Part shown: one piece after another, positions 8,584-18,163 of the stretch
Layout of the letters: the number at the start of each line of letters is the position of its first letter
Position numbering within the stretch: position 1 is the stretch's first letter
Source of the DNA: Phyllobacterium pellucidum
GTDB taxonomy: Bacteria > Pseudomonadota > Alphaproteobacteria > Rhizobiales > Rhizobiaceae
Assembly (NCBI RefSeq): GCF_013327855.1
Contig: NZ_JABUMX010000001.1
Span: 1,302,001-1,366,000 of the forward strand
Direction of reading: 5' to 3'
Length of the DNA: 64,000 bases
Program-made: the position numbers and the translations under genes
Notes under the pieces: generated by a model
Databases searched by the model: none
What the model was told of the DNA's origin: nothing
The model's input: only the letters and a program-made list of their open reading frames with translations

Positions 8584-9653
8584 GCGCTCGCCTTGATGTC
8601 CGCGCCAAGACGCTCACCTGCATACCGGCCGCTGCGGATCGGCTCCCACCACCATTCATTGGCGAGGTACCAGTCGATCGTCTTGGCAAGACCCGTCTCG
8701 AACGATTCCTGCGGGGTCCAGCCAAGGTCGCGCTCGATCTTCGAGGCATCGATGGCGTAGCGGCGATCATGGCCGGGCCGGTCGGATACGAAGGTGATCA
8801 GGTCGCGGTAGCGCCCGCCACCCTTGCGCGGCCGCTTCTGATCCAGAATATCGCAGATCGTTTCAACGACATTCAGGTTGGTCTTTTCGTTGTGGCCGCC
8901 GATATTGTAGCTCTCTCCGACGGCGCCCTTGGTAACAACGGCCTCGAGCGCGCGCGCGTGGTCCTCGACATAGAGCCAGTCGCGGACATTGGCGCCCTTG
9001 CCGTAGACGGGCAATGGCTTGCCATCGAGGGCGTTCAGGATAACGAGAGGAATCAATTTCTCCGGAAAATGGAACGGCCCGTAATTGTTTGAGCAGTTGG
9101 ATAGCACCACCGGCAGGCCATAGGTCTCGTGCCAGGCGCGCACCAGATGGTCAGATGCCGCCTTCGATGCCGAATAGGGGGAAGACGGTGCGTAGGGCGT
9201 CTCTTCGGTGAACATGCCGCTGTCGAAGGGTAGGTCGCCGAATACCTCGTCCGTAGAGATGTGGTGAAAGCGGAAGGCGCTCTTTGCGTCGGCCGGCAAT
9301 TCGCGCCAATAGGCCAGCGCGGCGTTGAGCAGGCGGAATGTGCCGACGATATTCGTCTCGATGAAAGCGCCCGGGCCATCGATGGAGCGATCGACATGGC
9401 TCTCCGCCGCAAGATGCATGACAGCGTCGATCTTCTCGCTCCGCAGCAGGTCCAGCATCGTCGCATCGTCGCAAATATCGGCCTGCACGAAGCGGTAGTT
9501 CGGATAGTTTTCGATCTGGCGCAGCGATGTGAGATTACCGGCATAGGTCAGCTTGTCGAGGTTGACCACATGATTGCCCGGATTGGCTGCAAGCTGTCGA
9601 CAAACCGCCGAGCCGATAAATCCAGCACCCCCAGTAACGAGAATCCGCATCAA
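8580..9653 (-). CDS. rfbB: dTDP-glucose 4,6-dehydratase
   Basis: This 357-residue SDR enzyme has the loop [12 protein letters not shown], the motif [10 protein letters not shown], the catalytic STDEVFGDL (Thr, Asp, Glu) and [15 protein letters not shown] (Tyr-x3-Lys), then [18 protein letters not shown]. It converts dTDP-glucose to dTDP-4-keto-6-deoxyglucose. The start may be either of two adjacent ATGs. It lies between rfbC (10 bp gap) and rfbD (4 bp overlap). Its product is also a plausible feed for the C-methyltransferase at 28162. Confidence 0.96.
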   Translation of the reverse strand: MMRILVTGGAGFIGSAVCRQLAANPGNHVVNLDKLTYAGNLTSLRQIENYPNYRFVQADICDDATMLDLLRSEKIDAVMHLAAESHVDRSIDGPGAFIETNIVGTFRLLNAALAYWRELPADAKSAFRFHHISTDEVFGDLPFDSGMFTEETPYAPSSPYSASKAASDHLVRAWHETYGLPVVLSNCSNNYGPFHFPEKLIPLVILNALDGKPLPVYGKGANVRDWLYVEDHARALEAVVTKGAVGESYNIGGHNEKTNLNVVETICDILDQKRPRKGGGRYRDLITFVSDRPGHDRRYAIDASKIERDLGWTPQESFETGLAKTIDWYLANEWWWEPIRSGRYAGERLGADIKASA

Positions 9654-9663
9654 ATAAACTCCG

Positions 9664-10221
9664 TCAATAAATGAAGGTTTCAGCGTCGGCGAGCCGCGGC
9701 GCCGCGCGGTCCTTGTCCGAAAGCTGGATCAAATCGGTGGCGATAGGCCAGTCGATGCCGATCTCCGGATCATCGAAGCGGATCGAACGGTCATGTGCCG
9801 GCGAATAATAATCGGTAACCTTGTAGACGACCTCGGTATTTTCCTCGAGCGTCATGAACCCGTGGGCGAAGCCCTTGGGAACGAGAATCTGGTTCCATTT
9901 CGCAGCGGAAAGTTCAAGCGCAACCCACTTGCCGAAGGTCGGCGAGCCTTTACGGATGTCGACCGCAACGTCGATGATCGAGCCGCGAACGACGCGCACC
10001 AGCTTGTCCTGCGCCTTCGGCGGCAATTGGTAATGCAGCCCGCGCAGCACGCCCTTGGCAACCGAGAGCGAGTGATTGTCCTGCACGAAGACGAGGTCGA
10101 TTCCGGCATCCTTGAACAGGGCCGCGTTATAGGTTTCCGAAAAGAAGCCGCGGTCGTCGCCGAAACGCTTCGGCGCGATCTCGAGGACGCCGTCGAGGCC
10201 GAGGGGGCGGATATCAAGCAT
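9664..10221 (-). CDS. rfbC: dTDP-4-dehydrorhamnose 3,5-epimerase
   Basis: This is a 185-residue cupin-fold enzyme. I chose the start at 10221 ([11 protein letters not shown]) because the longer frame adds a non-conserved 38-residue leader overlapping rfbA. The conserved family segments are [24 protein letters not shown] (catalytic His), [25 protein letters not shown] and TDYYSPAHD (catalytic Tyr). It epimerises dTDP-4-keto-6-deoxyglucose at C3 and C5. The start overlaps the end of rfbA by 8 bp. A second, divergent family member is at 27292. Confidence 0.95.
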   Translation of the reverse strand: MLDIRPLGLDGVLEIAPKRFGDDRGFFSETYNAALFKDAGIDLVFVQDNHSLSVAKGVLRGLHYQLPPKAQDKLVRVVRGSIIDVAVDIRKGSPTFGKWVALELSAAKWNQILVPKGFAHGFMTLEENTEVVYKVTDYYSPAHDRSIRFDDPEIGIDWPIATDLIQLSDKDRAAPRLADAETFIY

Positions 10222-11098
10222 CTGTCGCAAGCTCCGCAATACGCCGGCGCAGATAGGCGGCATAGCCGGTCTTTCCAAGCTGCGCGGCCCGAGCCAGAAC
10301 CTGCTCATCGTTGATCCAACGGTTCTGATAGGCAATCTCCTCCGGGCAGGCGATCATGACGCCCTGGCGGTGCTCGATCGTCCTGACGAAGGATGACGCC
10401 TCGTGCAGGCTGTCGTGGGTCCCGGTGTCCAGCCAGGCATAGCCGCGCCCCAACCTTTGCACATGCAAATCGCCGCGCTCGAGGTACATATTGTTGACGG
10501 CGGTGATCTCCAGTTCGCCGCGCGCCGACGGCTTGATGTTGGCCGCAATATCGACAACGTCGTTGTCGTAGAAATAAAGGCCGGTGACCGCCCAATTGGA
10601 TTTCGGCTTCTGCGGCTTTTCCTCAATCGAGATCGCCCGCTTGGTTGCGCGGTCAAACTCGACCACGCCATAGCGTTCGGGATCCTCGACGTGATAGGCG
10701 AAAACCGAAGCGCCCTTTTTGCGGTCGGCGGCTTCCTTGCACAATCGCGACAGGCCGTCGCCGTAATAAATATTGTCGCCAAGTACCATGGCGACAGGGT
10801 CGTTGCCGATGAATTCGCGCCCGATGATGAAGGCTTCCGCGAGGCCGTTGGGCTGCGGCTGCTCGGCAAATGTCAAATTGAGGCCGAAATCGCTGCCATC
10901 CCCGAAAAGGTCGCGGAATACCGGCAGATCGCGCGGTGTCGATATGATCAGAATGTCCCGGATACCTGCGAGCATGAGTACGCTCAGCGGGTAGAAGATC
11001 ATCGGCTTGTCGTAAATCGGCAAGATCTGCTTTGACACCGCAATTGTCAGTGGATAAAGCCGCGTTCCGCTGCCGCCAGCTAAAATAATACCCTTCAT
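10214..11098 (-). CDS. rfbA: Glucose-1-phosphate thymidylyltransferase
   Basis: This 294-residue nucleotidyltransferase has the signature [18 protein letters not shown], then [31 protein letters not shown] and [21 protein letters not shown]. It makes dTDP-glucose from glucose-1-P and dTTP. ATG 11098 is preferred: a TTG 9 bases upstream is in frame, but the AGGA site is spaced about 10 nt from the ATG. It is first in an rfbA-rfbC-rfbB-rfbD operon. The leader contains a perfect hairpin at 11140-11159. Confidence 0.96.
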   Translation of the reverse strand: MKGIILAGGSGTRLYPLTIAVSKQILPIYDKPMIFYPLSVLMLAGIRDILIISTPRDLPVFRDLFGDGSDFGLNLTFAEQPQPNGLAEAFIIGREFIGNDPVAMVLGDNIYYGDGLSRLCKEAADRKKGASVFAYHVEDPERYGVVEFDRATKRAISIEEKPQKPKSNWAVTGLYFYDNDVVDIAANIKPSARGELEITAVNNMYLERGDLHVQRLGRGYAWLDTGTHDSLHEASSFVRTIEHRQGVMIACPEEIAYQNRWINDEQVLARAAQLGKTGYAAYLRRRIAELATDA

Positions 11099-11355
11099 GT
11101 AAGCCAAATTCCTACGTTATCGATAGCTTGGAACCGTTATCCTATCCGCTTGGATAGGACAACTCCTCAATGGGCGATCTCCCGCCAGAGGAGGTTTGCC
11201 GCTTAAGGGGGAAAAGCGGCATGAAATCGACCGCACCGCCAGACCGTCGCCATTTCTCGCTTCCGAATTGCGACAGGCAGTCACTATTAAGTCCCAATCT
11301 AATGTGCTAACCGCGAGGCTCTGCAAAAGGACGACAGAAGAGAGACTGCAATTCG
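11099..11355. other. Divergent control region between rfbA and wzm
   Basis: These 257 bp separate the divergent rfb and ABC-exporter operons and should hold both promoters. Two short inverted repeats (11140-11159 and 11198-11220) are the only visible structures. There is no gene. Confidence 0.5.
11140..11159. promoter_or_regulatory. Perfect hairpin in the rfbA leader
   Basis: An 8 bp stem (tcctatcc / ggatagga) with a 4 nt loop lies 42 bp upstream of the rfbA ATG. It could be an operator palindrome or a leader RNA hairpin. A second inverted repeat (gccgctt / aagcggc) lies at 11198-11220. Confidence 0.4.
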
Positions 11356-12165
11356 ATGGCCACAGCGACTTCGCAAAAGATGACGGCATGGCAAGATATT
11401 TCCGCGTCCCTTGCCAATTTTCGACTGGCGGCGCTGCTCGGATGGCAGGACGTTGCCCAGCGCTACCGCAGATCGAGCGTCGGCGCTTTCTGGCTCACGA
11501 TCAACATGGGTGTGCTTATCGGCGCGCTCGGATTGGTTTTCGGCACGATCTTCAACACGCCCATGTCGGAGTTCCTGCCGTTCATATGCGTCGGCCTGAT
11601 CATGTGGGGTTATTTCTCGAGCCTCGTGACCGAGGGTTGCGGCAGCTTCGTTGCCAATACCGAGACGATGCTGCAGCTTCCAATCCCGTTTTTCACCTAT
11701 ATCCTGCGGACCTGGTGGCGCAATACCATCATCCTCGCCCACAACATCATCATCTTCCCTCTCGTCCTCTTGATCTTCGGCAAGTTTGTCAATTTCGACG
11801 CACTATTGGCCATTCCGGGCTTCATCCTGGTGTCGGTCAACCTGCTTTGGGTGATGGTCATTCTGGCGGTTCTGTGCACGCGCTATCGCGATTTGACGCA
11901 GATCGTCCAGAATATCATGCAGGTCGGCATGTATGTGACGCCGATCATGTGGATGCCGAAAAATCTTCCGGGCGGCGCGCGCTCGCAGCTCATGCTCGAC
12001 TACAATCCATTCTATCATCTCATCAGCATTGTGCGCGAACCCCTGCTCGGCGGCGTTGCGACACCGCTCAACTGGATCGTCTCGATCGGCATGGCCCTTA
12101 TCGGTTGGGTCGTCGCACTCCTGTTTCTTAATCGTTACCGCACCCGGATTACTTATTGGCTATGA
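11356..12165 (+). CDS. wzm: ABC-2 type polysaccharide export permease
   Basis: This 269-residue protein has six hydrophobic segments and the ABC-2 pattern, including WQDVAQRYRRSSVGAFW near the N-terminus and the conserved MWMPKNLPGG and YNPFYHLISIVREPLL segments. It forms the inner-membrane channel that moves undecaprenyl-PP-linked or lipid-linked glycan to the periplasm. Its TGA overlaps the ATG of the ATPase gene (ATGA), so the two are coupled. Wzm exporters normally serve glycans polymerised in the cytoplasm, which contrasts with the Wzy-type genes in the same region. Confidence 0.93.
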   Translation: MATATSQKMTAWQDISASLANFRLAALLGWQDVAQRYRRSSVGAFWLTINMGVLIGALGLVFGTIFNTPMSEFLPFICVGLIMWGYFSSLVTEGCGSFVANTETMLQLPIPFFTYILRTWWRNTIILAHNIIIFPLVLLIFGKFVNFDALLAIPGFILVSVNLLWVMVILAVLCTRYRDLTQIVQNIMQVGMYVTPIMWMPKNLPGGARSQLMLDYNPFYHLISIVREPLLGGVATPLNWIVSIGMALIGWVVALLFLNRYRTRITYWL

Positions 12166-12947
12166 ACATTACATCTCCGCTCCAATTTGCGCAGGCAGAC
12201 ATGACGTCGATGCACCTTGAAAATGTGACCGTGGATTTTCCGATCTACAACACGCGCAGCAGATCGCTGAAGAACCAGGTCATGAGTCTGGCGACGGGTG
12301 GCACCATCGGCTCGAACCCGGAAGGTCATGTCGTCATTCGCGGGCTCGAGAACGTCACGCTCAGCCTCAAGGAGGGTGAGCGGCTCGGGCTGATCGGCCA
12401 TAATGGATCGGGCAAGACAACGCTCCTGCGCGTCATGAGCGGCGTCTACTACCCGTCCGGCGGTAATATCACCATCAATGGCAAGTGCACGTCGCTCATC
12501 AACATTTCGCTCGGCATCGACCCCGAGGCGACAGGCCGGGAAAATATTGGAATTCGCGGCGCGCTCCTCGGATTCAAGAAAAAGGAACTCGCAGAACGGT
12601 TGGCGGAAATCGAGGAATTCTCGGAGCTTGGCAACTTCCTCGACATGCCGGTGCGTACGTATTCAACCGGCATGCAGCTACGCCTTGCCTTCTCAATCTC
12701 GACAGTAATTCAGCCGGAGATCCTGATCATGGACGAATGGCTGGCGACAGGCGACGAAGGGTTCCAGCACAAGGCCAATGAGCGCCTGCACGATCTCGTC
12801 AACAAGACTAAGATCCTGATCATCGCCAGCCATTCAAGAGACCTGCTAGTGAAGAACTGCACACGCATTGTCTGGCTCGAACATGGGCGGGTCAAGATGG
12901 ACGGCGATGCCGAGACCGTGGCCAACGCCTATTTCGGCCATCACTGA
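12162..12947 (+). CDS. wzt: ABC transporter ATPase for polysaccharide export, short form
   Basis: This 261-residue ATPase has Walker A GHNGSGKTTLLR, the divergent signature YSTGMQLRLAFS typical of polysaccharide exporters in place of LSGGQ, Walker B ILIMDEWLATGD and the switch His in IIASHSRDLL. I start it at ATG 12162, overlapping the permease stop; an in-frame TTG at 12156 is less likely. The protein ends right after the nucleotide-binding domain and lacks the C-terminal carbohydrate-binding domain of long Wzt proteins. It therefore should not need a terminal cap on the glycan for recognition. Confidence 0.94.
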   Translation: MNITSPLQFAQADMTSMHLENVTVDFPIYNTRSRSLKNQVMSLATGGTIGSNPEGHVVIRGLENVTLSLKEGERLGLIGHNGSGKTTLLRVMSGVYYPSGGNITINGKCTSLINISLGIDPEATGRENIGIRGALLGFKKKELAERLAEIEEFSELGNFLDMPVRTYSTGMQLRLAFSISTVIQPEILIMDEWLATGDEGFQHKANERLHDLVNKTKILIIASHSRDLLVKNCTRIVWLEHGRVKMDGDAETVANAYFGHH

Positions 12948-12964
12948 CCGCCGCATACCTTCGA

Positions 12965-13972
12965 TCAGATCTTGCCGAGAATCGCTGCCACATAGAGGCC
13001 GAGCTGCCCGAGCGCAGTCTGCCGATAGACGCCGGATCGAATGAAATAGTAAAGCCGTCGCAAGGGCCCGCGTCCTCGCGCTTTGCTGAACTCATCGAGG
13101 ATGCCGCGCGATTCCGCCGTAAGCAAGTCGCGGCTTCGCTCAAGCCCCTGCAAGTTGAGGTCGGTCCACTCGGAAAGACGTCCCTTGAAGAGCAGGCGCA
13201 ACCGCTGCATGGCCGCCATAATTCCTACGTTGGTACCAAACTGATTGCGCACATGCTGGCGGTAGCGCATGAGCATTTCCGGGGAATAGCGAACCTTACC
13301 ACCAGCCCCCGAAACGATCAGGTAGATCCACCAATCATGGCTGACGAAGCCGGTACGGCGCGAAGCGTCGGCAAGCAAGACACGCGCTGCATGATTGAAG
13401 AGCATGGTGTTGCCGCCCGCAAGACTCTGCGCCAGCGCGTTTCTAAAGCTGGGTGAGCGCCTGAACAGCGCTGAAGGCGCGATGGTTTCGCCGTCTTCGG
13501 TTATCGCGAGGGTTCGCGAGCAGAACAAGCCGGGCGTCGACAAGGGGATTTTCTCGATCGAAGCAACTGACTTGGCTATCTTGTCGGGCTCCCAGATGTC
13601 GTCCTGATCGGAAAATCCGTAATAGTTGGAGATGATATCGGGATTGACGATCAGGGAGCGGAAGTTCTCCGCGTAGCCCTTGCACGGTCCAGGCAGGATA
13701 GTGAACCTGCCCTTCGACCACTTGCTGCGCCACACGTCCAGCACCTCCAGGGTAGCGTCGGTCGATCCGTCGTCCGAAACCCATATATCGATCGCGGGGT
13801 AGGTCTGGTTTTCGATCGAGGCCAGTTGCTCGTCCAGAAACTTGGCGCCGTTATAGGTTGCAAGGAGGATTGAAACCACTCCGGTGGATGGGGCGCCTGG
13901 CAATGCGTTAAAATCCCTGCTGAAGAATGTTCTGGCTGTCTCATGCAGATACAGCTTTTTTCCGTCGCGCAT
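12965..13972 (-). CDS. Family 2 glycosyltransferase
   Basis: This GT-A fold glycosyltransferase of about 335 residues has VSILLATYNGAKFLDEQL, VSDDGSTD and the YGFSDQDDIWEPDKI segment (DxD-type metal site) seen in rhamnosyl- and related transferases of O-antigen clusters. The frame is open up to 14080, but residues before MRDGKK look non-coding, so I favour 13972; no clear Shine-Dalgarno site decides it. It is convergent with wzt (17 bp gap). Donor and acceptor are unknown; dTDP-rhamnose is available from the adjacent rfb operon. The transferase would act on the cytosolic face. Confidence 0.85.
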   Translation of the reverse strand: MRDGKKLYLHETARTFFSRDFNALPGAPSTGVVSILLATYNGAKFLDEQLASIENQTYPAIDIWVSDDGSTDATLEVLDVWRSKWSKGRFTILPGPCKGYAENFRSLIVNPDIISNYYGFSDQDDIWEPDKIAKSVASIEKIPLSTPGLFCSRTLAITEDGETIAPSALFRRSPSFRNALAQSLAGGNTMLFNHAARVLLADASRRTGFVSHDWWIYLIVSGAGGKVRYSPEMLMRYRQHVRNQFGTNVGIMAAMQRLRLLFKGRLSEWTDLNLQGLERSRDLLTAESRGILDEFSKARGRGPLRRLYYFIRSGVYRQTALGQLGLYVAAILGKI

Positions 13973-14119
13973 AGCCCAAAATCGCGATCGCCCCTCCTCG
14001 CCCTGCCGCCTGTTCCCGGCATTCGGCAAAACAAATGCCAAAAACATGCGATCGGGGGTTTGCATCCTCCAAGAATTCAACTATATGACGACCCGCACCG
14101 GCCGCTGCCGGTCGGCTGT

Positions 14120-14193
14120 TGGGGAATAGGTTAACGGTAGACCCACGGACTCTGACTCCGTTAGTCCTGGTTCGAATCCAGGTTCCCCAGCCA
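14120..14193 (+). tRNA. tRNA-Gln (anticodon CTG)
   Basis: This 74 nt cloverleaf has acceptor stem tggggaa/ttcccca, a D-loop with ggttaacggta, anticodon stem acgga/tccgt around loop ctctgac (CTG, reads CAG), T-loop ttcgaat and encoded CCA at 14191-14193. It is intact. It lies in the middle of the polysaccharide region and is followed by about 640 bp with no supported gene. Confidence 0.96.
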
Positions 14194-14832
14194 ACTGATT
14201 TCAACACATTTTCTGATGATTGCAGCGCCAGGCTGTGCACTGCTCCGCGCACCACGTCTGTGCGATCTCCCCTGAAGTGAGCGCGCCATGGACAGGCGTG
14301 AAACCCGACCGAAACGGCGGCGGCACGGGCATCGGCGATCCACTGTTCCCACATTTATTGGAAACTAGACAACTGGTTAGCCTTTCGCCTGTCTCAACGA
14401 AGTTGACCCTATCGGCGCGTCGGAAGCCTGCCGTAAGTCAATAGTCGAACCGTACACAGGCGAGTGAGCGGTGCCGTCGTTATTGGCGCTACGCATGCTT
14501 ATCACTCTTGCCAGATCGGGCAGGAGGCCATCGCCGCGCTGCGCAGCAATTGCATGCATGCCCGTCAACAGATTCTCCATGGGCCTCCACTCCAGCTTCG
14601 ATATGCCTTACCGTTGCACTCGCTCAATCAGCGTGCCACCCGATTCCTGCGCATGCGGAAATTCAACCTGGGGAAACTGCGAGTTACCGCCGCAACGGCG
14701 ATGGACAGCGCGGCTTTTACCCCCCGCTCCGATAACCGTTGCCGATAGAGTGGCAAGCGTGGCTTGGATAAGAACGGGCGCTGCTGCCTTGCTGCAAATA
14801 CGTTTGAGGGGTGCGCCGGGCGAATCCCGGTT
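14194..14832. other. Gene-poor stretch downstream of tRNA-Gln
   Basis: This interval shows no gene that I can support by homology. The frames in it are short, overlap each other on both strands and resemble no family. Its place at the 3' side of a tRNA would fit decayed mobile DNA, but I see no integrase fragment and did not find a second copy of the tRNA end by eye. Confidence 0.5.
14377..14580 (-). CDS. Doubtful 67-residue hypothetical protein
   Basis: A 67-codon frame starts at an ATG with a GGAGG-like site (gtggaggccc) just upstream and contains MENLLTGMHAIAAQRGDGLL. I recognise no family, and codon use is not clearly that of the neighbours. It is listed only because of the ribosome site; it may be chance or a remnant. 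Confidence 0.2.
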   Translation of the reverse strand: MENLLTGMHAIAAQRGDGLLPDLARVISMRSANNDGTAHSPVYGSTIDLRQASDAPIGSTSLRQAKG

Positions 14833-15948
14833 TCAGGAAATTTCTATCATTTTCGAGACATGCCCCGCGATGGCGAGGCAGGAGGTGAGGCCAGGGCTCT
14901 CAATACCGAAGAGATTGACGAGGCCGTTCACGCCGTGCGTTTCTGGACCTTCAATGACGAAGTCTGCAGCGGGCTCACCATCGATGATCAGCTTCGGCCG
15001 TATTCCGCAATAGGCCGGCTGCAAGGCATCGTCCGCAAGATCCGGCCAGTATTTGCGGATTTCGGCGTAGAACCGATCGGCGCGCTGCGGGTCAACGGAA
15101 TAATCTATCTCTTCGACCCATTCGACGTCCGGCCCAAACCGCATGCGCCCGTCGAGATCAAGGGTAAGATGCACGCCAAGCCCTCCCTCTTCCGGCACCG
15201 GATAGATCAAGTGCTTGAAGGGCGTCCTGCCGGGTGCCGAAAAGTAGTTTCCCTTGGCATAACGGGCGCGCGGAACAAACCTCTGCGGCAGGCCGGCAAT
15301 CATTGACGCCACCGCCGGCGCGTAAAGGCCGCAGGCGTTGACGAATATTGATGTTTGCAATTCGTAGCGCCGGTCGTTCTCGACGCCAATGGTCTCGAGC
15401 CGCAGCCCCTTATCATCGACCTCACCGCCCACCACTCTTGTGCCAAAGGCGATGGCTGCACCGTGGTCCTGCGCGTCGCCAAGCAGCGCGAGCATCAGTC
15501 CATGGCTATCGATGATGCCCGTCGACGGCGAAAGCAGCGCTCCATTGCAGGAAAGGTCCGGCTCCCGGCTTTTGGCCTCCGCCGCCGACAGTTCGACAAG
15601 ATCGTCAACTCCGTTGGCGCGGGCGCGCGAGGCTATCGTCGCCAAAGTCCCGATCTGGTCCTCATTGGTTGCGACGATCAGCTTGCCGCAGCGCTTGTAG
15701 GCAACGCCGTGACTTTCGGCGAAAGCATAGAGCGCCCTCCTCCCCGCAACGCAAAACCGCGCCTTGAGGCTATCTTGCGGGTAATAGATGCCCGCATGGA
15801 TGACCTCGGAATTGCGTGAGCTGGTCCCGGTACCGATGGTTTCCGCCGCCTCGACAACGAGCGTCTCGATGCTGCGCATCGCAAGTTCCCGGGCAATCGC
15901 CAGGCCGATGACACCGCCGCCAGCAATGACGCATTCGACGCGTTCCAA
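14833..15948 (-). CDS. FAD-dependent oxidoreductase of the DAO / L-2-hydroxyglutarate oxidase type
   Basis: This 371-residue flavoprotein has the N-terminal dinucleotide loop [17 protein letters not shown], the [15 protein letters not shown] segment characteristic of LhgO-like proteins and a C-terminal FAD contact near [17 protein letters not shown]. Such enzymes oxidise 2-hydroxy acids or related substrates and pass electrons to oxygen or quinone. The start is a TTG at 15948, required because the FAD loop begins a few residues later. It lies 6 bp after the small gene at 15955, so translation is probably coupled. It is unusual inside a polysaccharide region; its substrate is unknown. Confidence 0.88.
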   Translation of the reverse strand: MERVECVIAGGGVIGLAIARELAMRSIETLVVEAAETIGTGTSSRNSEVIHAGIYYPQDSLKARFCVAGRRALYAFAESHGVAYKRCGKLIVATNEDQIGTLATIASRARANGVDDLVELSAAEAKSREPDLSCNGALLSPSTGIIDSHGLMLALLGDAQDHGAAIAFGTRVVGGEVDDKGLRLETIGVENDRRYELQTSIFVNACGLYAPAVASMIAGLPQRFVPRARYAKGNYFSAPGRTPFKHLIYPVPEEGGLGVHLTLDLDGRMRFGPDVEWVEEIDYSVDPQRADRFYAEIRKYWPDLADDALQPAYCGIRPKLIIDGEPAADFVIEGPETHGVNGLVNLFGIESPGLTSCLAIAGHVSKMIEIS

Positions 15949-15954
15949 CGTTTT

Positions 15955-16254
15955 TCAGTGCCTTCCATGCGTTGCGAGCGGAGCAAGCTTGCGTTCGAGG
16001 CTTTGCAGCGTTTCCATGATCTGCAGCCCGACCCGTTCGTAGCATGGATAATGCAAAAGATGCTCGTTGTCCCAATCGGCAGGCGACAGGCCGTGGGGGC
16101 AGCAATCCTGGGGCGCGGAGTTCTTGAGTTCTGTAAGGTATTCCTGGACTGAAACGGAGCTCGGCGGCGTGCCCGTTGCCACATGCATGAAAAGTGCACG
16201 CAGCCAGAACTGGGTGGCCATAAGTTCGATGCGTATTTGTTCGTCTTCGATCAT
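15955..16254 (-). CDS. Small conserved-looking hypothetical protein
   Basis: This 99-residue protein has a hydrophobic N-terminal helix (ATQFWLRALFMHVATG), a central CCPHGLSPADWDNEHLL segment and an acidic/leucine helix near the end. I do not recognise the family. It forms a two-gene operon with the flavoprotein at 14833 (6 bp gap). The pairing suggests a partner or regulator for that enzyme, which is inference. Confidence 0.6.
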   Translation of the reverse strand: MIEDEQIRIELMATQFWLRALFMHVATGTPPSSVSVQEYLTELKNSAPQDCCPHGLSPADWDNEHLLHYPCYERVGLQIMETLQSLERKLAPLATHGRH

Positions 16255-16605
16255 GAAAATTCAGATCCCGCCGCAAGGGTTTAAAGCCATCTAACTAAAG
16301 ACCTTTTTGTTATTGATTGATAATTCGGCTTGACGGATAGAGGACGCATCCAAAAGCGGACTGTCTGCATGCCCGCCACGGCAGTATTATAGCCGCGGTG
16401 GACGTTCGACCGATGTCAAGTGGCGTCTCGCTACATCCGATTGATCGCGTGGTCAGCCAGATTTCGCACGGCTTACCTCAAACGGCTTAGCGTGCGCTAT
16501 CTCATTAGGCATCTTAAATGCCGTCCCTGCTGCAGTTACTTTCGTTGGATCACGGGAGGCAAATCATCTCCTATTGCTGTGCGATCGCAAAACAATCAAC
16601 AATCA
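16255..16605. other. Divergent control region upstream of wzx
   Basis: About 350 bp lie between the 15955 gene and the chosen wzx start. The frame is open leftward to 16420, but its translation is Arg- and Cys-rich and unlike a flippase N-terminus, so I treat it as untranslated. The promoters of two divergent units must be here. I could not place -35/-10 elements with confidence. Confidence 0.4.
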
Positions 16606-18126
16606 ATGCCCTTCGCACATGCGGCATCGAAGCGACATACAGGAGCGCATCAATTGGGCACAGTACGCCGGGCTTTTTTCATGGCGACCTTGGAGCAATA
16701 TTCCCAAGTGATCGTAAGCTTGGCAATGATCGCCGTTCTTTCGCGTCTGTTGGACACGACAGCAATCGGTATTGCGGTCATAGGCCTCGGAATTGGTACG
16801 ATTGCGTTCAATATCCGCGAGTTTGCCACCTCGGAGTATCTCATTCAGCGCATCGACGTTTCGCGTGAGGATATCCGTACCGCTTTTACGCTGATGTTCG
16901 GCACATCGCTTCTTATCTGCTGCGGTCTGTCTGCCTTTGCCCCCTGGATCGCGGAGTTCTACTCTCAGCCGGCCCTGAAGATGTTCATCATTATTCTGGC
17001 ATTCTCCGGCGTTATCGATTCGTCCGTCAGCACCATCGCCGCCTTGCTGAAGCGGGATATGCAGTTTGGAGCGATGACCCGGATCAACGCCCTCGGCGTC
17101 ATCACCAATGCCGCCGTCACGGTCACGCTGGCCTGGTTCGATTTCGGCTTCATGAGCTATGCCTGGGGTACGCTGGTTTCCGCCTTGGTGCGGATGGTGC
17201 TTGCGTTTCACGCACGCCCCATTCTCTGGATGTATCGCCCATGCCTTAAAGGTTGGCGGTCCTTCTTCGTCTTCGGCGGTTACAAGGGGGCCTCGACCGT
17301 CCTCGACCGAACCTACGAAGCGCTGCCTCAACTCGTTCTCGGACACTTCATGCCGCTCACCGCAGTCGGCCTGTTCAACCGCGCCAATCTCGTATGCGGG
17401 CTCCCCGACAAGTTCATGCTGTCGGCGCTGTTCTCCATTGCCTTTCCGGCCTTTGCCGCTGAGGTTCGACAAAATCGCAGCGTAAAGGAAGCCTATCTCA
17501 GGTTGATCAGCTATATCACCGCCCTTTACTGGCCGGCCCAGCTTGTCCTTGCGATACTGGCCTACCCCATTGTCCACATCGCTCTCGGACCGGCGTGGGA
17601 TGGAGCAGTACCGCTCGTCCAGCTCCTGTCGCTGGCTGCCATTTTCTGGTTTCCGAATATTCTGACGTTCCCGGTTCTTGTTGCCTTGGGCGCCAACAGG
17701 GAGGCATTCGAGGCGAACTTCATCGGTCGAGGTCTGGCGATGGTGGTTATCTGCGTCGCGAGCTTCTATGGCCTTTACGCACTCGTCTTCAGCCAGTTCA
17801 TTGTCCTGCCCTTCCAAATGGCGATTTCATTGATCTATGTGCGCCGGCATGTACCGTTCGCATGGACTGAGTTCGCTGCGATACTTTGCAACAGCGCGCT
17901 TGTCACCTTCGGGGCTGTCATAGGGCCACTCGGCATATTGGCTGCCCATGGTTTCGCATTCGACCTGTCGATCGGCCTTGCGCTCGTCGCGACCCTCCTT
18001 TCTGCGGCCGGGTGGCTAACGGCACTCGTACTGACGAAACATCCTCTCCTTGACGAAATCATCCACATGGTCGAGCTGTTCATGCCCCGGCTGCTCGCAA
18101 ACAGGCCGGGGGTACCCGCCGAATGA
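16606..18126 (+). CDS. wzx: Polysaccharide flippase (Wzx-like, MOP superfamily)
   Basis: This integral membrane protein of about 506 residues has 12-14 hydrophobic segments and an N-terminus (RRAFFMATLEQYSQVIVSLA) followed by the AVLSRLLDTTAIGIAVIG pattern typical of oligosaccharide flippases. The middle part, ASTVLDRTYEALPQLVLGHF, also fits. It would move undecaprenyl-PP-linked repeat units across the inner membrane for Wzy-type polymerisation. A start at 16606 gives the expected short cytosolic leader. It is followed by a glycosyltransferase 37 bp downstream in the same direction. Confidence 0.88.
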   Translation: MPFAHAASKRHTGAHQLGTVRRAFFMATLEQYSQVIVSLAMIAVLSRLLDTTAIGIAVIGLGIGTIAFNIREFATSEYLIQRIDVSREDIRTAFTLMFGTSLLICCGLSAFAPWIAEFYSQPALKMFIIILAFSGVIDSSVSTIAALLKRDMQFGAMTRINALGVITNAAVTVTLAWFDFGFMSYAWGTLVSALVRMVLAFHARPILWMYRPCLKGWRSFFVFGGYKGASTVLDRTYEALPQLVLGHFMPLTAVGLFNRANLVCGLPDKFMLSALFSIAFPAFAAEVRQNRSVKEAYLRLISYITALYWPAQLVLAILAYPIVHIALGPAWDGAVPLVQLLSLAAIFWFPNILTFPVLVALGANREAFEANFIGRGLAMVVICVASFYGLYALVFSQFIVLPFQMAISLIYVRRHVPFAWTEFAAILCNSALVTFGAVIGPLGILAAHGFAFDLSIGLALVATLLSAAGWLTALVLTKHPLLDEIIHMVELFMPRLLANRPGVPAE

Positions 18127-18163
18127 TCACCTGGTACCGACATCCGTCTCATGGGTTCAATCG

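Noticed and set aside
10222-10335. N-terminal extension of rfbC
   Set aside because: The extra 38 residues lie within rfbA and are not part of the RmlC family; the conserved N-terminus begins at 10221.
16420-16605. N-terminal extension of the flippase frame
   Set aside because: The extra 62 residues are Arg/Cys-rich and unlike flippase N-termini; a start at 16606 gives the normal topology.
16603-17817. A 404-codon minus-strand open frame
   Set aside because: It is antisense to wzx and its translation is low-complexity and hydrophilic, as expected for the complement of a GC-rich membrane-protein gene.
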